Both the position numbers and the translations under genes were made by a program. Positions 11,906 through 24,623 of a stretch of 64,000 nucleotides of DNA are shown piece after piece. Origin of the DNA: Cynocephalus volans (Eukaryota; Chordata; Mammalia; Dermoptera; Cynocephalidae). The notes under the pieces were generated by a model that was given only the letters and a program-made list of their open reading frames with translations, searched no databases and was not told the origin of the DNA. Positions within the stretch are counted from its first letter, which is position 1. Each line of letters opens with the position of its first letter. The DNA lies in the NCBI RefSeq assembly GCF_027409185.1, contig NC_084461.1, positions 138,491,001 through 138,555,000 on the forward strand, read 5' to 3'.

Positions 11906-12004
11906 CATTTTCTAAAATGAATAGCTGAAACAACTGGCAGCCTAGAGAATAGAAGACTTTGAAGTTTTTTTGTGTGCATTGGAAGTATTTAAGGATCTAT
12001 CTTG

Positions 12005-12285
12005 TTGAAATGATTAAGCTTATTTTGTGTTGCTCCGTATGGCATAGATAGGACCAATAGTGCTGCGAGCAGGAAATTTTCAGTTCTTCTCTTTTCATTA
12101 AAAAAAAAAAAAACCAAAAAATGGAAGAGCCTCTTTCTAGAAGGAATGAGCTGCCTGTCATTGGAAATGATTGATCTCAGACATTAAGACAAAAGTCAAA
12201 TAGAAGGACTTCCCATGAGGGATGGAGATATTGGACTAGACGGTTTCTAAAGTTCTGTCTGTTGCTAAGATTCCACATTCAACTA
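12005..12285 (+). mobile_element. Possible L3/CR1-type LINE 3' remnant (longer copy)
   Basis: Block-by-block similar to 9466-9672 and continues further, to TTGGACTAGACGGTTTCTAA and a final AAGATTCCACATTC. The GGACTAGATGACCTCTAAGG-like ending is characteristic of CR1/L3 3' ends in mammals. The exact family is uncertain. Confidence 0.5.
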
Positions 12286-14024
12286 TTAGAAAGTGTTGGT
12301 TGGTGGAAACAAGGTAGTAAATATCAATAATTTCTACCTTTTGAGATTTCCACATTTATATGTGTAGATTTCACTTTGTAGTTGTTACTCCATTTCATTT
12401 CTAAGTATTTTATTTTTGGAGGCAAGAGGGGCAAGTTTAGAGAAACTTCTACATGCAACACCTTCCATTAGTTTTTGTCAGAGATTATATTGTGGCTAGT
12501 GAGGTACAATGCTATTTCTGGTGATAGAAAATGTCATATAGAAGTTGATATTTTAATGAACGCTTGAGTGAAGTCAAAGTGGTTAGCTTTTGAAATGGGA
12601 TATGCACTTGTTTTTCTCAAATTTTTACAAAACCTACATCTTGAAGGGCATAAATGAAATGCTCTGCTTTAATGTTATTTGAAATTTCAAAGTAAATAAC
12701 ATATTTTTAAACACCTACTAAAAGCAAGAAGAAAATATAATTCTTTGAAAGATACATCATTTAAAAAATTAGCTCCTATCATTTTATTGGAAACTGTTAG
12801 GCCTGTCTACTTACCTAAAATATTTTTTGAATGTAGTATGAATTAAATAAAAGCACCATTTAGTTTACCTTTCCTGTCAATCATGTTTTACTGACTTTTT
12901 AAAAAAAATTAATTTCCCCACCTTTGAGATTTTAATATGCCTCCCTGGTTAACCCCATCCACCCATTCTACCCATTCACACCACAAATACAATTGAGATT
13001 CATTGCTCTGGATGTAAATAATAAAATAATTGTGAGAAATATGAGAGTAAACTTTATATTGGGGGGAATATTAAAGAGAGTGAGTAGTTGGCAATGGACA
13101 GCTTATTCCTACCTTAGATAAATTAGTTTTTCAGACAAGAGAAAAAGAATTGATAAAGTTCATAGGAAGTAAGAAATTTTGACTCTGTGCATTAAAAATA
13201 GTGGAATTCATGACAAAGGATTTTGAAAACTCTGGACCAGCTGGATAGATTGAGAAAACATTCATTTCTATCAGGTGATCAGTGGGGATGGCTGGGTGGG
13301 TGGTCAAAATAATAGGAATATTTAGAAACTGGATCCTATGTGAGATTGTTAATGTAGTATGGAAATGCCCTCTTCAGGTAAAGAAACCTGCTATGATGTA
13401 AGCAAACTTAGTTACGCTGACTTCCTGTAAGAAGGGAAAACAACACATAGAATTCCAAAATGAGATTGTTGGGGGAAGTCAGTGTGTGTTTTCTGTTGCT
13501 CATAGTTTGGGTATAGAAGTTTTTAGGGCAGGATTTCAGTTCTCTGGTCAAGACTTTGGATCTGTTTATTTCTTAAGGAAATAGGTGATGCAAATGAGGT
13601 GGGTTCATGGGAAATAGGTAGAATTTAGCTTGAATTTGTGGTAAGGGCCAGAATGCCATGTTTACAAGAACGGAGAGCATGGGACTGATATTAGTGATGC
13701 TGTGGAAGATTAAACAGCAGGATATGGTGACAGATTGAATGTGGAGGGGGGATATAAGTGACATTACTGGCTTTGTGGCTGAGGTGACAACAAAAGTAGT
13801 TTGTATGACAATTGCTTTCTGTCCAAGGACAACCACAAATTGAACGGTAATCATGACAGCATGTCTCTCTAAATAAATAAAAATATGTGATAAGACATGC
13901 ATCCGATGAAGATAAAATTGGCCCATAAATTAATAAATCCAGTTATGATCTATATCTTCATTGACTTCTGCTTGGCTTTTGTTAACAAATGTCAATATAG
14001 AAAAGTAAAGGCCTTGTGTTAACA
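12286..14024. other. Unique sequence
   Basis: Non-coding, AT-rich, with no recognised repeat. A 117-residue reverse frame at 13573-13926 has no family similarity and no sign of exon boundaries. Confidence 0.5.
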
Positions 14025-14115
14025 ACAGTTCTCATTTATTGATTGCTCACCTACTAGGTAATATGCCAAGTATTTTCTACCCATCATTTTATTTAGTCTG
14101 TGTAGGTATGTGACC
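14025..14115 (-). mobile_element. MIR fragment, reverse
   Basis: TCTCATTTATTGATTGCTCA, then CCTACTAGGTAATATGCCAA and ATCATTTTATTTAGTC match the 3' half of MIR read in reverse. Confidence 0.65.
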
Positions 14116-14840
14116 TACCTTGGAGGCAAAGCTGTCACTCCTCTCGTAACCCTTGAAGTGGACAAAGCATGAAGGAGAGTGGCCCAAACAAAAAAGGAAG
14201 ATATTTGAGCCAAAAAACAAGCATACAAACAAAAGCCCAGATAGGCTTTTAGTGTTGTAACCTATCAACATCATCAATATCATCATGAACAACCAAACTC
14301 TAATGAGATGTATTTCCAAATTGGGTTTAGTCCTGATTGGCCACATTTTAATTTTGTGAAATGGAAGTTTTATAAAAACCAGTAGGCCTTAATGTAACTA
14401 GTCCATCTCAAATTAACCAAAGAAAGAGTTACGGGTTAAAGTTGTTATCCAGGGAAACCAAACCACACCAACCAAAAAGAAAAAAAAAAAAAAAAAAACT
14501 TCAGCTCTTTGAAGAAATTAGATGTAGCTTTGACATCACTTAATGAGTTATAATTCAAATCAGAAAATAAGGATAATCACACAATCCCCTTTAATCCAAA
14601 ATCCTGAGCAAATCAAAAGGCCACTTGCCTTTATCCCAGGCATTAGGCCTTTTGATTAAATGTGATTTATAGGACATGAGTTGGTCTATAATCTTTCTTC
14701 CAAAATATGTAAAAAGAGTTTTTTTCCCCCTGTGGCTATTGTACAGGATAGAGTAGTCAAAATCTTCCTCAATTTAGGGTTTTAAGAAATTTGAGTGAGG
14801 ATGTTTTTAAAAAAGAGTTAGACGTTATAGAGGGTATAAT
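14116..14840. other. Unique sequence with A-run
   Basis: Holds an AAAGAAAAA/A-run at about 14478-14499. No transposon body was recognised next to it, and no gene. Confidence 0.45.
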
Positions 14841-14844
14841 TTTA

Positions 14845-14972
14845 TGTTAGGCTTTTTCACTTTTTGTGGGTAAGTCACTTAACCTCTTTGTACCTATGTT
14901 ATTATCTCTGAAATAGGAATGAAAATGTCACCGTCACTGGCAATCTTGTTGTGAACCTCAAATGCAAGTCTG
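14845..14972 (+). mobile_element. MIR fragment
   Basis: GGGTAAGTCACTTAACCTCT, then TGAAATAGGAATGAAAATG and TTGTTGTGAACCTCAAATG match the central and 3' MIR in forward orientation. Confidence 0.7.
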
Positions 14973-15889
14973 TTTGCACCACTAGAAACCAATACAGCAG
15001 TACAAGGTGTCAAAAGGGCCTTTAGTTTGAAAATTTTCTTTTTTCACTTGGTATTTTAGAGTTCAGAGTTATGTAAACTTTAGTATTGTATTAGATACAA
15101 TACTAAAATACTCTTTTTGACTGAAAATACTCCTTGGTAACAAGAAATCTATCAAGCTACCTCAATATATTAGTTTCTTTAAACACATAAAAGTAATTGG
15201 CATACACTGAAGATTAATAGTGTTTGCCAAACACATGAATGCACTTACACAAAACCTCTTATGAACATAATTTATTGAAAAGATTATTATTTTTATTATT
15301 AATAGAATCACAATTATTTTTCCCAAAAAGATATTGAAGAATGAACACTCACATTTGGGAATTTAAATGGAAGAATATACAGAACCATGAAATAACATTT
15401 TGTGTCTTGAACAATTTTGTCTTCAGGACCACTTACTCAGCATTCCTAAATGCTTGCTGCTGTTGCTAAATCAGAATAAACAATTTGTTAAGAGAATGAA
15501 TGCCAACTTCGCCTGTAGTTGCAAAACTATAATTTGATTTTTTTCGTTATCAATAGTGTCTTTAAAATCTCTGCTGAATTAAAGGGGATGAGGATGAGTA
15601 TTTACTGAAGTAGCTATTGAAACTGACAGAAGTGAATTTTTTATTTAGACTCAAAAACATGGAGAAAAGCACAGATGATATAAGAAAACTTGAAAGCTGG
15701 GAGAGACTACCTCATCTTGTTACTCAAGAGTTTGCCTCAATTTTGCAGAAGAGTGACAACATCTATACCACAGGAGGATTTACACAGTTTACATGATTTG
15801 TAAGTGAAAAGTGACTGGGAATGTAGAGAATTCACTTGAAATCATTTTGTGTACAAGTATTGGAAACAGGGTTTAATCAGCAATGTTAA
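14973..15889. other. Unique AT-rich sequence
   Basis: No repeat or gene recognised. A short local inverted AT repeat sits at 15080-15115 (TAGTATTGTATTAGATACAATACTA). Confidence 0.4.
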
Positions 15890-15962
15890 CTTGTTTCGTC
15901 TCCAGTGCCTTAACACAGTGCTGAGCATACAGTAAACACTTAGTAAATGTTTAGTGGTCACA
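15890..15962 (+). mobile_element. L2 3'-end fragment
   Basis: CACAGTGCTGAGCATACAGT followed by AAACACTTAGTAAATGTTTA is the forward 3' terminus of L2/MIR-class elements. Confidence 0.6.
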
Positions 15963-18396
15963 TAAAATAATTCTATAAAACCAGCACATTTACTGATCAT
16001 AACCTATGTCATTACTATACTTAATGATCATACAGGATATTTGCATATCCACAGATCCCTAAAGTATATCATCAGCTTCTCAACATTGAGGATACACAAG
16101 AATGGAAAGGCTACAAGAATTGTTTCAAAAGGGAAGGCATAAGAAAAATTAAGAAAAGGAAGGGTGACGAATTTGGTTTGGGACATGATGAGTGTGAGAT
16201 GCCACCATGGCATCCATCGAGAAAAATCTAGTAGGAGATTGCAGATTGTCAGAATTAGCATAATTGAAGAAGCTTGGTTCTCTTCTTTGCAAATGCCCTT
16301 GTATGCCTTGTTGAAAGGTGGATCCTAGCAATGTATTAATATAGGTGGACACAATGTGATACTGTAAAGGTTTATTGGACCAAAGAATTTACTGATATAA
16401 AATGAGTTGCTCAGGTTATCTTGATAATTTGGACCGAGTCAGAAACTAGAGCTATAGGATAGGGTACTAGAGATGTAGAGTTGGGAGGAAGGTTGTTCTG
16501 TGGTGACCCAACTGTAGGCTTACTTCTCTTTGGTGGAAGCAGGACAGATATAAACACACCAGTCAGGAGAAAGAAAAGCTTGCTTTAGAATGGGATTGTT
16601 TTACTCTTTTCAGTTCTGGTTCTCATGAATCTTACTACCTGAGCTTTCTGCCCATGGTATCTCTGAGGTATCCCTGACTTCCCTTGCTGTGGATTGCTTA
16701 ATTAAGACAGCTTGAGGTATAGCTTTTAAACTGATCCTTAGAGGAAATATTAGTAGTCATTAGAGCATTAGATTGGGGGGCTGAAAAAATAAGTCCCCCA
16801 ATCTTAACTAATAAATATAGGCTGAATAATTCAAGTGATTCTATCCAGGAAACTGAAAACCAAAAGTAGAGCCAACACCATCTACATCTAAAGTAGTTTA
16901 ATGTGCTCAGAAGTTTCCTCTAAAACCCCCTATGTCTCCAGTTATCCACCTTCATGCTTTGCTACGATCAGCTTAAGTCTTGATGATTTTTTTAAAAATC
17001 CATGCTGACATGGATTAGAACTCTCTTAAGTGGTTCACCTATCTGATGAGTAAAATCCTTTAGCATCCCTGCTTAATTATTTTTATTTAGGCACCCCTGA
17101 TATCTCCCTCTTAAACTAGACTATTTCACCCTTACACAGTTCTAGCTATTGGATGGCTGCCTAATGTTGAGGTGAAAACCCATCTATGTATGTACTCACC
17201 CAGGAAAATTTGCTCTACCCCTCTGGGGCCACAAATGGCCTGAGACCCATCTTATATTTGTGAGTCTTTCACATTCTGTCTTACAATTTAACTTTCTTAA
17301 CTTTGCTTCCCTGAGCAACTAATGGCAATAAGCTATGTTTCTCTTACTTATGCATGCTGTGTTGTGACTGACATATTCAATACGTGTCATTAGGACTCTG
17401 CTTATTCCAAACCTGGAATGATTTGGCAGACCATGAAATCTTACTGGAATTGTAGCCCCCTCAGAGTATATTAGCATGTCTATTAGTATCTCCTTTAATA
17501 AAAACATCACATTTATTTTTGGCAGTTGTGGGATTGTGCCTTGCCCTTATTCACAATTCACTCCATGTATATTTATTGGGTAATATTGTCTGGAGTTCTT
17601 CCTGTACAATCTCCTTCTCCTGAGTGTTTTTCTTCCCATTAGAAAGACCATTTACTCCATCAGAAAAGACTGGAGACAAAGATATAGGAATTTTCTTTTT
17701 ATATACAAGAAACAAAAGCCTTTTAACTCATTTCTGGTGTATAGTAGCTGGAAATGAAAAGCTGGCAGGGGACTGGCTCAAAGGAATTCTCGATGCATAG
17801 TTTTCCTTCTTTGGAGGATAATACGTATATATTCTTGACAAAAGGAAGCCAGAGAGAGCTTGCTAAATTACAATTCATTTTGTCTATCCTAATAGAGCCA
17901 TGATACAATTTGTAGCTAAATAAAAAAATACTGCATAAGAGAAATGAATGTAGGCTATATCCATTGCCTATATAAAATAGCAAGATTTGCTCCAGACTTT
18001 ATCCAGAGAAAGGCAATTAATTGTGCAATGTCTTTGCAATAAAGTGTAATAAAACAGAGTAATAAATGTTATATTTGAAAGCTGCTATAACTTCCAGTAA
18101 TTAAACAATGTCACAGGAATGCTTTAATTACAGCTGTCCTGTTAGTTATTCTGCGTATGGATTTCATATACTTTTACAAGATATTTTTCATATACTTTGA
18201 TTTCATATACTTTGTGAACAAGGTTGTGTTCTAGAAGCAAGCATTAAAAGCTAGAGCATTTACTACTAATGAAGGGAAATATAAGGTTGAGAGGGTGTTT
18301 AAAGGTATTTCGGAGCATTCATTCAACTTAAACTGGTTAGAGCATTGACAGATGCAGGGAAATTGAGGGGTTAGGAGTTAGAAACAGTAATCTTAA
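15963..18396. other. Unique sequence
   Basis: About 2.4 kb in which I recognise no repeat family or gene. It includes the perfect hairpin at 16770-16804, listed separately. Confidence 0.5.
16770..16804. repeat. Perfect 10-bp inverted repeat
   Basis: AGATTGGGGG at 16770-16779 pairs with CCCCCAATCT at 16795-16804 around a 15-base A-rich loop. Function unknown. Confidence 0.7.
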
Positions 18397-18525
18397 TAGT
18401 ATCAACACTTTTTTTTTTTTTTTTGGACAGCTGGCCAGTACAAAGACTGAACCCTGGACCTTGGTGTTATGAACACCATGCTTTAACCAACTGAATTTGC
18501 TAACCGGCCAGCCCTAGTATCAACA
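18397..18525 (-). mobile_element. tRNA-Ile-derived SINE with target-site duplication, reverse
   Basis: On the reverse strand the ~105-bp body (18409-18514) aligns along its length with a tRNA-Ile gene: GGCCGGTTAGC at its start, CAGTTGGTTAAAGCATGGTG, CATAACACCAAGG over the anticodon arm and GGGTTCAGTCT as the degenerate B box (forward positions about 18444-18455). A T-run at 18409-18424 is the tail. TAGTATCAACA at 18397-18407 and 18515-18525 is the target-site duplication. It has an extra 3 bases in the D arm and mismatched stems, so it is a SINE and not a tRNA gene. tRNA-Ile SINEs are known in dermopterans, among others. Confidence 0.85.
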
Positions 18526-18639
18526 TTTATATGTGCAGCTAAAAGGAAACATGTGGCCATGGTTTGATTGAGTCCCATGAGAACACACTTGTCTTGCTTC
18601 AAAAGAGTTTAGAAGAAAATGCTCAAGTTTTCAAAAGAC

Positions 18640-19012
18640 AAGTATTTTTTTTTTCCAGAAAATTTTTGTAAGAAATTGCTAAACTGTCTTCCAAAATGTC
18701 TGTACCAGTTTTCATTACCACTAGCAACGAGTGAGAATTTCTACTGCTCCACGTCCTTGACAGAATTTAGTTTTGCCAGTGTTATGGATTTCAGCCCTTC
18801 TAATAGGCGTACAGTGCTATTTTATTGTTTTAGTTTGCAGTTCCTTAATGATGCATGATGTCAAATATCTTTTCAGATCATTATTTGCTATCTGTACGTC
18901 TTTTTTGGTGAGATATCTTTTTATATCTTTTGGCCCATTTTTTAATTGGGTTGTCTGTTTTCTTATTGTTAAATTTTAAGAGTTCTCTATATACATTGGA
19001 TATCAGTACTTT
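18640..19012 (-). mobile_element. Old L1 ORF2 C-terminal fragment, first half (split by a younger L1)
   Basis: Reverse-strand L1 ORF2 3' coding region: TTGCTAAACTGTCTTCCAAA near 18677, then the GCCCATTTTTTAATTGGGTT and AGTTCTCTATATACATTGG phrases. It stops at the target-site duplication 18998-19012 and resumes at 25333 with the phrase that normally follows (CCTTTATTTC and AAATATTTTCTCCTAGCCTG). Confidence 0.85.
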
Positions 19013-19316
19013 TTAAAAAATTTTGGTAATTTTTTTATTGTAACATAGTTGATTGTATATATCTGTGAGGTACAGAGTTGAATATCAATATCTGTGTGCA
19101 ATATGTGATACTCAAATCAGGATAATTAGTATATTCAACATTGTACAATGTAATCAATTTCTGTGGCCCTTTACCAATTCTTACCTTACTCCCCCTTTCC
19201 CATTCCCACCTCTGGTAGCCTCCATTCTGTTTGCTCCTTTAAAAAGTTCAATGTATTATTGTGATTGCTGGATCTTTCTTTCTTTTTTTTAAATTTGTTT
19301 ATTTTTTAGTTCCCAC

Positions 19317-22300
19317 TTATGAGTGAGGATATGCAGTATTTCTCTTTCTGTGCCTGGCTTATTTCACTTAACATGATTTTCTCTAGTTTGGCTATGTTGC
19401 TGTGAATGGCAGAATTTCATTCCTGTTTATGGCAATGTAGTATTCCATTGTGTATATATAACACATTTTCCTTATCTAGTCATCCGATGATGGACATTTA
19501 GGTTGGTTCCAACTCTTGGCTATTGTAAATAGAGCTATGATAAACATGGGGATGGAGGTATCCCTTCAGCATGATGGTTTCCATTCCTTTGTGTATATAC
19601 CCAGCAGTGGAATTGCTGGATCATATGGCAATTCTATCTGTAGTTGTTTGAGGAAACTCCATACTGTTTTCCATAATGGTTGCACCAATATATAGTCCCA
19701 CCAATAGTGTAGAATGTTCCCCTTTCTCCACATCCTTATCAGCATTTGTTATTTTCTGTGTTTTTGATAATGGCCAGTCTAACAGGGGTGAGATGATATC
19801 TCAGTGTGGTTTTGATTTCATTTCCCAAATGCTGAGTGATGTTGAGCATTTTTAATGTGTCTGTTGGCCATTTGGATATCTTCCCTTTGAGAAATGTCTA
19901 TTCAGCTCCTTTGCCCATTTTTTCATCAGGTTATTTGTTTTTTCACTGTTAAGTATTTGAGCTCTAAGTATATTCTGGATATTATCTTTTACCTGATATA
20001 TAGTTTGCACATATTTAATGTGATTCTGTATGTTGTCTTTTCACTCTTAAATTTTCTTTTGCTGTGCAGAAGCTTTTTAATTTGATATAATCGCATTTGT
20101 TTATTTTTCCTTTTGTTGCCTGTGCTTTGGGGGTCAAATTCATAAAGTCTTTGCCCAGTCCTATATCCTGAAGTGTTTTCCGTATGGTTTTTTTTTTAGT
20201 AATTTTATAGTTTCACATCTTATTTTCAAGTCTTTAATCTACTTCAAGTTGACTTTGGTATACGGCAAGAGGTACAGGTCCAATTTCATTCTTCTATACG
20301 AGAATGTCCAGTTTTGCCAGTACAATTTATTGAAGAGGCAGTATTTTCCCCAGCATTTGTTCTTGGTGCCTTTGTCCAAGATCATTTGGCTATAAGCTTG
20401 TAGATTTATTTCTGGATTTTCTACTCTATTCCATTGGTCCGAGTGTCTGTTTTTATGCCAGTACCATGCTGGTTTGGTTACTATAGCTTTGTAGTACAAT
20501 TTGAAGTCAGGTAGTGTTATACCTCCAGCTTTACTTCTTTGGCCCATGATTGCTTTGGCTATTCAGGGTCTTTTGTGGTTCCATATTAATGTTAGGATTT
20601 TTTTTTCTTTCTATTTCTGTGAAGTATGTCATTGGTATTTTAATGAGGATTGCATTGAATCAGTAGATTGCTTAGGGTAGTATGGACATTTTCACCATGT
20701 TAATTCTCCTAAACCAGGAGCATAGAATGTCCTTCCATCTTTTTCTGTCCTCTTTAATTTCTTTCAACAGTGATTTGCAATTGTCATTGCAGACATATTT
20801 TGTCTCCTTGGTTAAATTTATTTGTAAGTATTTTATTTTTTTGGTGACTTTAATAAATGGACAAGCTTTCTTGATTTCTTTTTCTGCTAGTTCATTGTTG
20901 AAGTATAAAAACTCTACTGATTTTGCATGTTGATTTTGTATCCTGCAACTTTACCGAAAGCATTTATCAACCCTAAGAGTTATTTTGTAGAGTCTTTAGG
21001 CCTTTTTGTATATATGATCATGTCATCTGCAAACAGGGACAATTTGATTTTGTCTTTCCCAATCTGGAAGCCATTTATTTCTTTCTCTTTCCTGATTACT
21101 CAGGCTAATACTTCCAATACTATGTTGAATAGGAGTGGCAAAAGTGGGTATCCTTGTCTTGTTCCTGTTCTTAAGGGCAGAGGTTTTAGCTTTATATTGG
21201 CAGTGGGTTTGTCATATGTAGCTGTTATTGTGTTGAGATACTTTCCTTCTATAACAAATTTACTGATGAAGGGATGTTGAATTTTGTGAAATGCTTGAGA
21301 TAATTGAGATAATTATCTCTTGAAATAATCATCTGGTTTTTGTCCTTGATTTTGTTGATGTGGTGTATCACTTTTTTTTACTTGCATATGTTAACCATCC
21401 TTGCATCCCTGGGATGAACCCCACTTGATAGTGGTGTTTAATTTTTTGATGTATTGCTGTATTCTATTTGCCCATATTTTATTGAGGATTTTTGCAACTA
21501 TGTTCCTCAAAGGTATTGGCCTATAGTTTTCTTTTTTTGTTGTATCTTTCTCTGGTTTTGGTATCAGGGTGATGCTGGTAGAATGAGTTCGGGAGAATGG
21601 TCTCTGTTTCAATTTTTGGAATAGTTTAGAGAATTGGTATAAATTCCTCTTTAAAGTTGTAGTAGAATTCAGCAGTAAAGCTATCCTGTCCTGGGCTTTT
21701 CTTTGTAGGGAGACTGTTGATTACTACTTCAATCTTATTGCTTGTTATTGGTCTGTTCAGGTTTTCTGTGTCTTGTTGGTTCAGACTTGGTAGTTTGTAT
21801 GTGTCCAGAAATTTATCCATTTCTTCTAGGTTCTCAAATTTGTTGGCATATAGTTGTTTATAATAGTCTCTAATGATTCTTTGTATTTTTCTGGTATGTG
21901 TTGTAATGTTTCCTTTTTTATTTCTGATTTTTGTTATTTGGGTCATCTCTCTTCTTTTTTTAATTAGCCTAGATAATGGCTTGTTTGTTTAGTTTATCTT
22001 CTCAAAAAACCAACTTTTCATTTCACTGATCTTTTGTATCACTTTTGGGGGGGGGTTATTTCATTTAGTCCCTCTCTGATCTTAATTATGTCTTTCCATC
22101 TACTAATTTTAGGATTGGATTGTTCTTGTTTTTCTAGTTCTTTGAGGTGTTGAATTAGTTTGCTTATTTGAGCTCTTTCTATCCTTTTGATGTAAGCATT
22201 TGTTGCCATAAACTTCCCTCAGTACTGCTTTTGCAGCATCCCACAGGTTTTGGTATGATTTGTCTTTATTTTCATTACCTTTGAATAGTTTTTTAAATTT

Positions 22301-23104
22301 CCTGTTTAATTTTTTCTTAGACCTGTATGTCATTCAGGAGCATGTTGTCTAATTTCCATATGTTTGTATAGTTTCCTGAGTTTTTCTTGCTATTTATTTC
22401 TAATTTTAATCCTTTGTGGTCTGAGAAGATACTTGAAATGATTTCAACTGTTTTAAAGATTATTTGGACTTAATTTGTGACCTAACATGTGGTCTATCCT
22501 GGAGAATGTTCCATGCATTGATGAGAAGAATGTATATTCTGGTTGTTGGGTAAAATGTTCTGTAGATATCTGCCAAGTCCAATTTGGTCTAAAGTGTGGT
22601 TTAAATCCTTTGTTTTTCTATTGATTTGTTACCTAGATGAACTGTCCAGTGTTGAGAAAATGGTGTTCTGGTCCACAACTATTATCTTATTTGTGTCTAT
22701 ATCTTTCTTTAGGTCTAATACTGTTTGGTTTATGTATCTGGGTGCTACAATGTTGGGTGCATATATATAATGATTTTTATGTCTTCTTACTGGATAGATC
22801 CCTTTATCCTTACATAGTGGCCTTCTTTGTCTCTTTGCATAGTTTTTGGTTTAAAGTCTGTTTTACCTGATGTAAGAATAGCTACTTCTGCTCGTTTGTG
22901 ATTTCCCTTTGTGTGGTACATATTTTTCCATTTCTTTGCTCTTAATTTGTGTGTGTCTTTACAAGTGAGGTGAGTCTCTTGTATTAAGCATATAGTTGAG
23001 TTTAGCTTTTTAATCCAATTAGCCTGTCTGTGTCTCTTGAGTGGGGAATTTAATCCATTTATGTTTTGGGTTGTTACCGAAAGGTATTATCTTACTTCTG
23101 GCAT
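19317..23104 (-). pseudogene. L1 ORF2 remnant (endonuclease / reverse transcriptase)
   Basis: The start codon by alignment is the reverse of CAT at 23102-23104. The first codons are followed by an in-frame TAA where the forward copy at 1236 reads CAA. The endonuclease motif IDHMLG is at 22480-22497. The catalytic FADD is the reverse of 21022-21033. The longest surviving frames are 21626-21946 (106 residues, spanning the [19 protein letters not shown] region before the reverse transcriptase), 21391-21612, 22109-22333 and 20239-20547 ([10 protein letters not shown] region). The TAA near 19317-19319 is the likely original end. About 3.8 kb, full family length, but frameshifted throughout. Confidence 0.9.
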
Positions 23105-23281
23105 TTTATTGATTTTCATTTGGATGTTTGAAATGTCTTTTTTTTTTTTCCTTTCTTATTTTTTGTGGTCTGTCTTTGGTGTTTGTTGTAGTTGGTAAGA
23201 CACAATTTATTTATCTTTTTTTTTGCATTTTTGCTCTACGAGTAGGTTTTGTTCTTTCTTGTATATTCATGATAGTTATTA

Positions 23282-24270
23282 TTATTTTTTGGATTCCAGA
23301 TGCAAGACTCCCTTGAGGATTTCTGTAGGGCTGGTTATGTGGTGGTGAACTCTTGTAGTTTTTGTTTGTCTCAGAAATAGACTATTTCTCCTTCATTCCT
23401 GAAGTATAGTCTTTCTGGGTGTAGTATTCTTAGCTGGCAATTTTATTTTTTTCTTTTAGTATTTTGACTATATCATCCCATTCTCTTCTGGCTTGTAGAG
23501 TTTCTGTTGAAAAGTCTGCTGTAAATCTGATGGGGACTCCCTTATAGGTTACTTGACAATTTCCTTTTGCTGTTGTTAAGATTTCCTCTTTGTCTTTTAG
23601 TTTTGCCAGTTTGACTATATTGTGTTGGAAGAGGACCTTTTTGGATTGAGTCTGTTTGGGGATCTTTGAGCCTGCTGAATCTGAAGGTCCGTGTCTCTCC
23701 TTATACCTGGGAAGTTATCTGCTATTTTTTTGTTGAGTATGTTTTCAATGCCTTTTCCTTTCTACCCCCCTTCAGGTGTACCCATGATTTGGGTGTTTGT
23801 GTGCTTTAGGTTGTCTGCTAACTCTCTTAGATTTTCTTCATTTTTTAAAATTCTTTTTTCATTTTATTTTTGTCCACTGAGTTATTTCAAAGGGACTGCA
23901 TTCAAGATCAGGAATTACTTCTTCTGCTTGCTCTAGCCTGATGCTTAGCTATCATTTGTGTTTTTTATTTCATTGAATGAATCCTTCAGTTCCAAGAGTT
24001 CTGCTACATTCTTTTAAGTGTATTAATCTGTTTGTAAATTTTCTCCTTCATATTCTGGATCATTTTGCTCAGTTCATTGTGTCATCTAACTGCATCTTCT
24101 TCTATCTCATTGAGTTTCCTTAAGATTTTTACTTTGAATTCCTTTTCAGTAACTTCAAGAGTTTACTGAACTATGGAGTCTGTTACTTCAGAGTTATTGT
24201 ATTCCTTTGGTGGACTCATAATTTCCTGTTTTTTCATATTTCTAATATCTCTACATTGATGTCTGCTCAT
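23282..24270 (-). pseudogene. L1 ORF1 remnant
   Basis: The ATG is the reverse of 24268-24270 and the stop the reverse of 23282-23284, ~0.99 kb, as expected for ORF1. The coiled-coil part aligns with the forward copy: bases 24045-24060 here mirror AATATGAAGGAGGAA near 270. The conserved C-terminal phrase YKGVPIRFTADFS is encoded on the reverse strand at about 23510-23552. There is at least one in-frame stop in the N-terminal region (a TAA codon near 24163), plus frameshifts. Inactive relative of the ORF1 at 55-1051. Confidence 0.87.
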
Positions 24271-24623
24271 CTTATATATCAGTTGCTTCTTCTATTATTC
24301 GTCCCTGGAGTCTGATGATGACCCTTGTTGTGTCAATGCAGTCAAATGGTCAGCAGTCTGTTCGCACAGTGGCAGTGGCTGCTATGGCTGCTGCTGTGGT
24401 AACAGGCCACCCTTGCTATGGTGGTGGTTGTGGTTGTGGGTTTGGTGGGCTGCCCATGTGGCAGCAGTGGCTCCAGTGGTGGTGGGCTACTCATGCAGTG
24501 ATGGTGGCTGCCTGGTGGTGCCAGTGGTGGCAGCAGGTGCAGCAGTGGTGGTTTGGAGCACCCACTTGGGTGCAGTGTCTCCAGTGGTAGCCCATGCAGC
24601 TACAGTGTCTGCAGTGGCAGTGG

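Noticed and set aside
13573..13926. 117-residue reverse frame as a gene
   Set aside because: No domain, no plausible exon boundaries, composition like the surroundings.
18409..18514. tRNA-Ile gene
   Set aside because: Mispaired arms, an insertion in the D region, a degenerate B box, an A-tail and a target-site duplication show a SINE.
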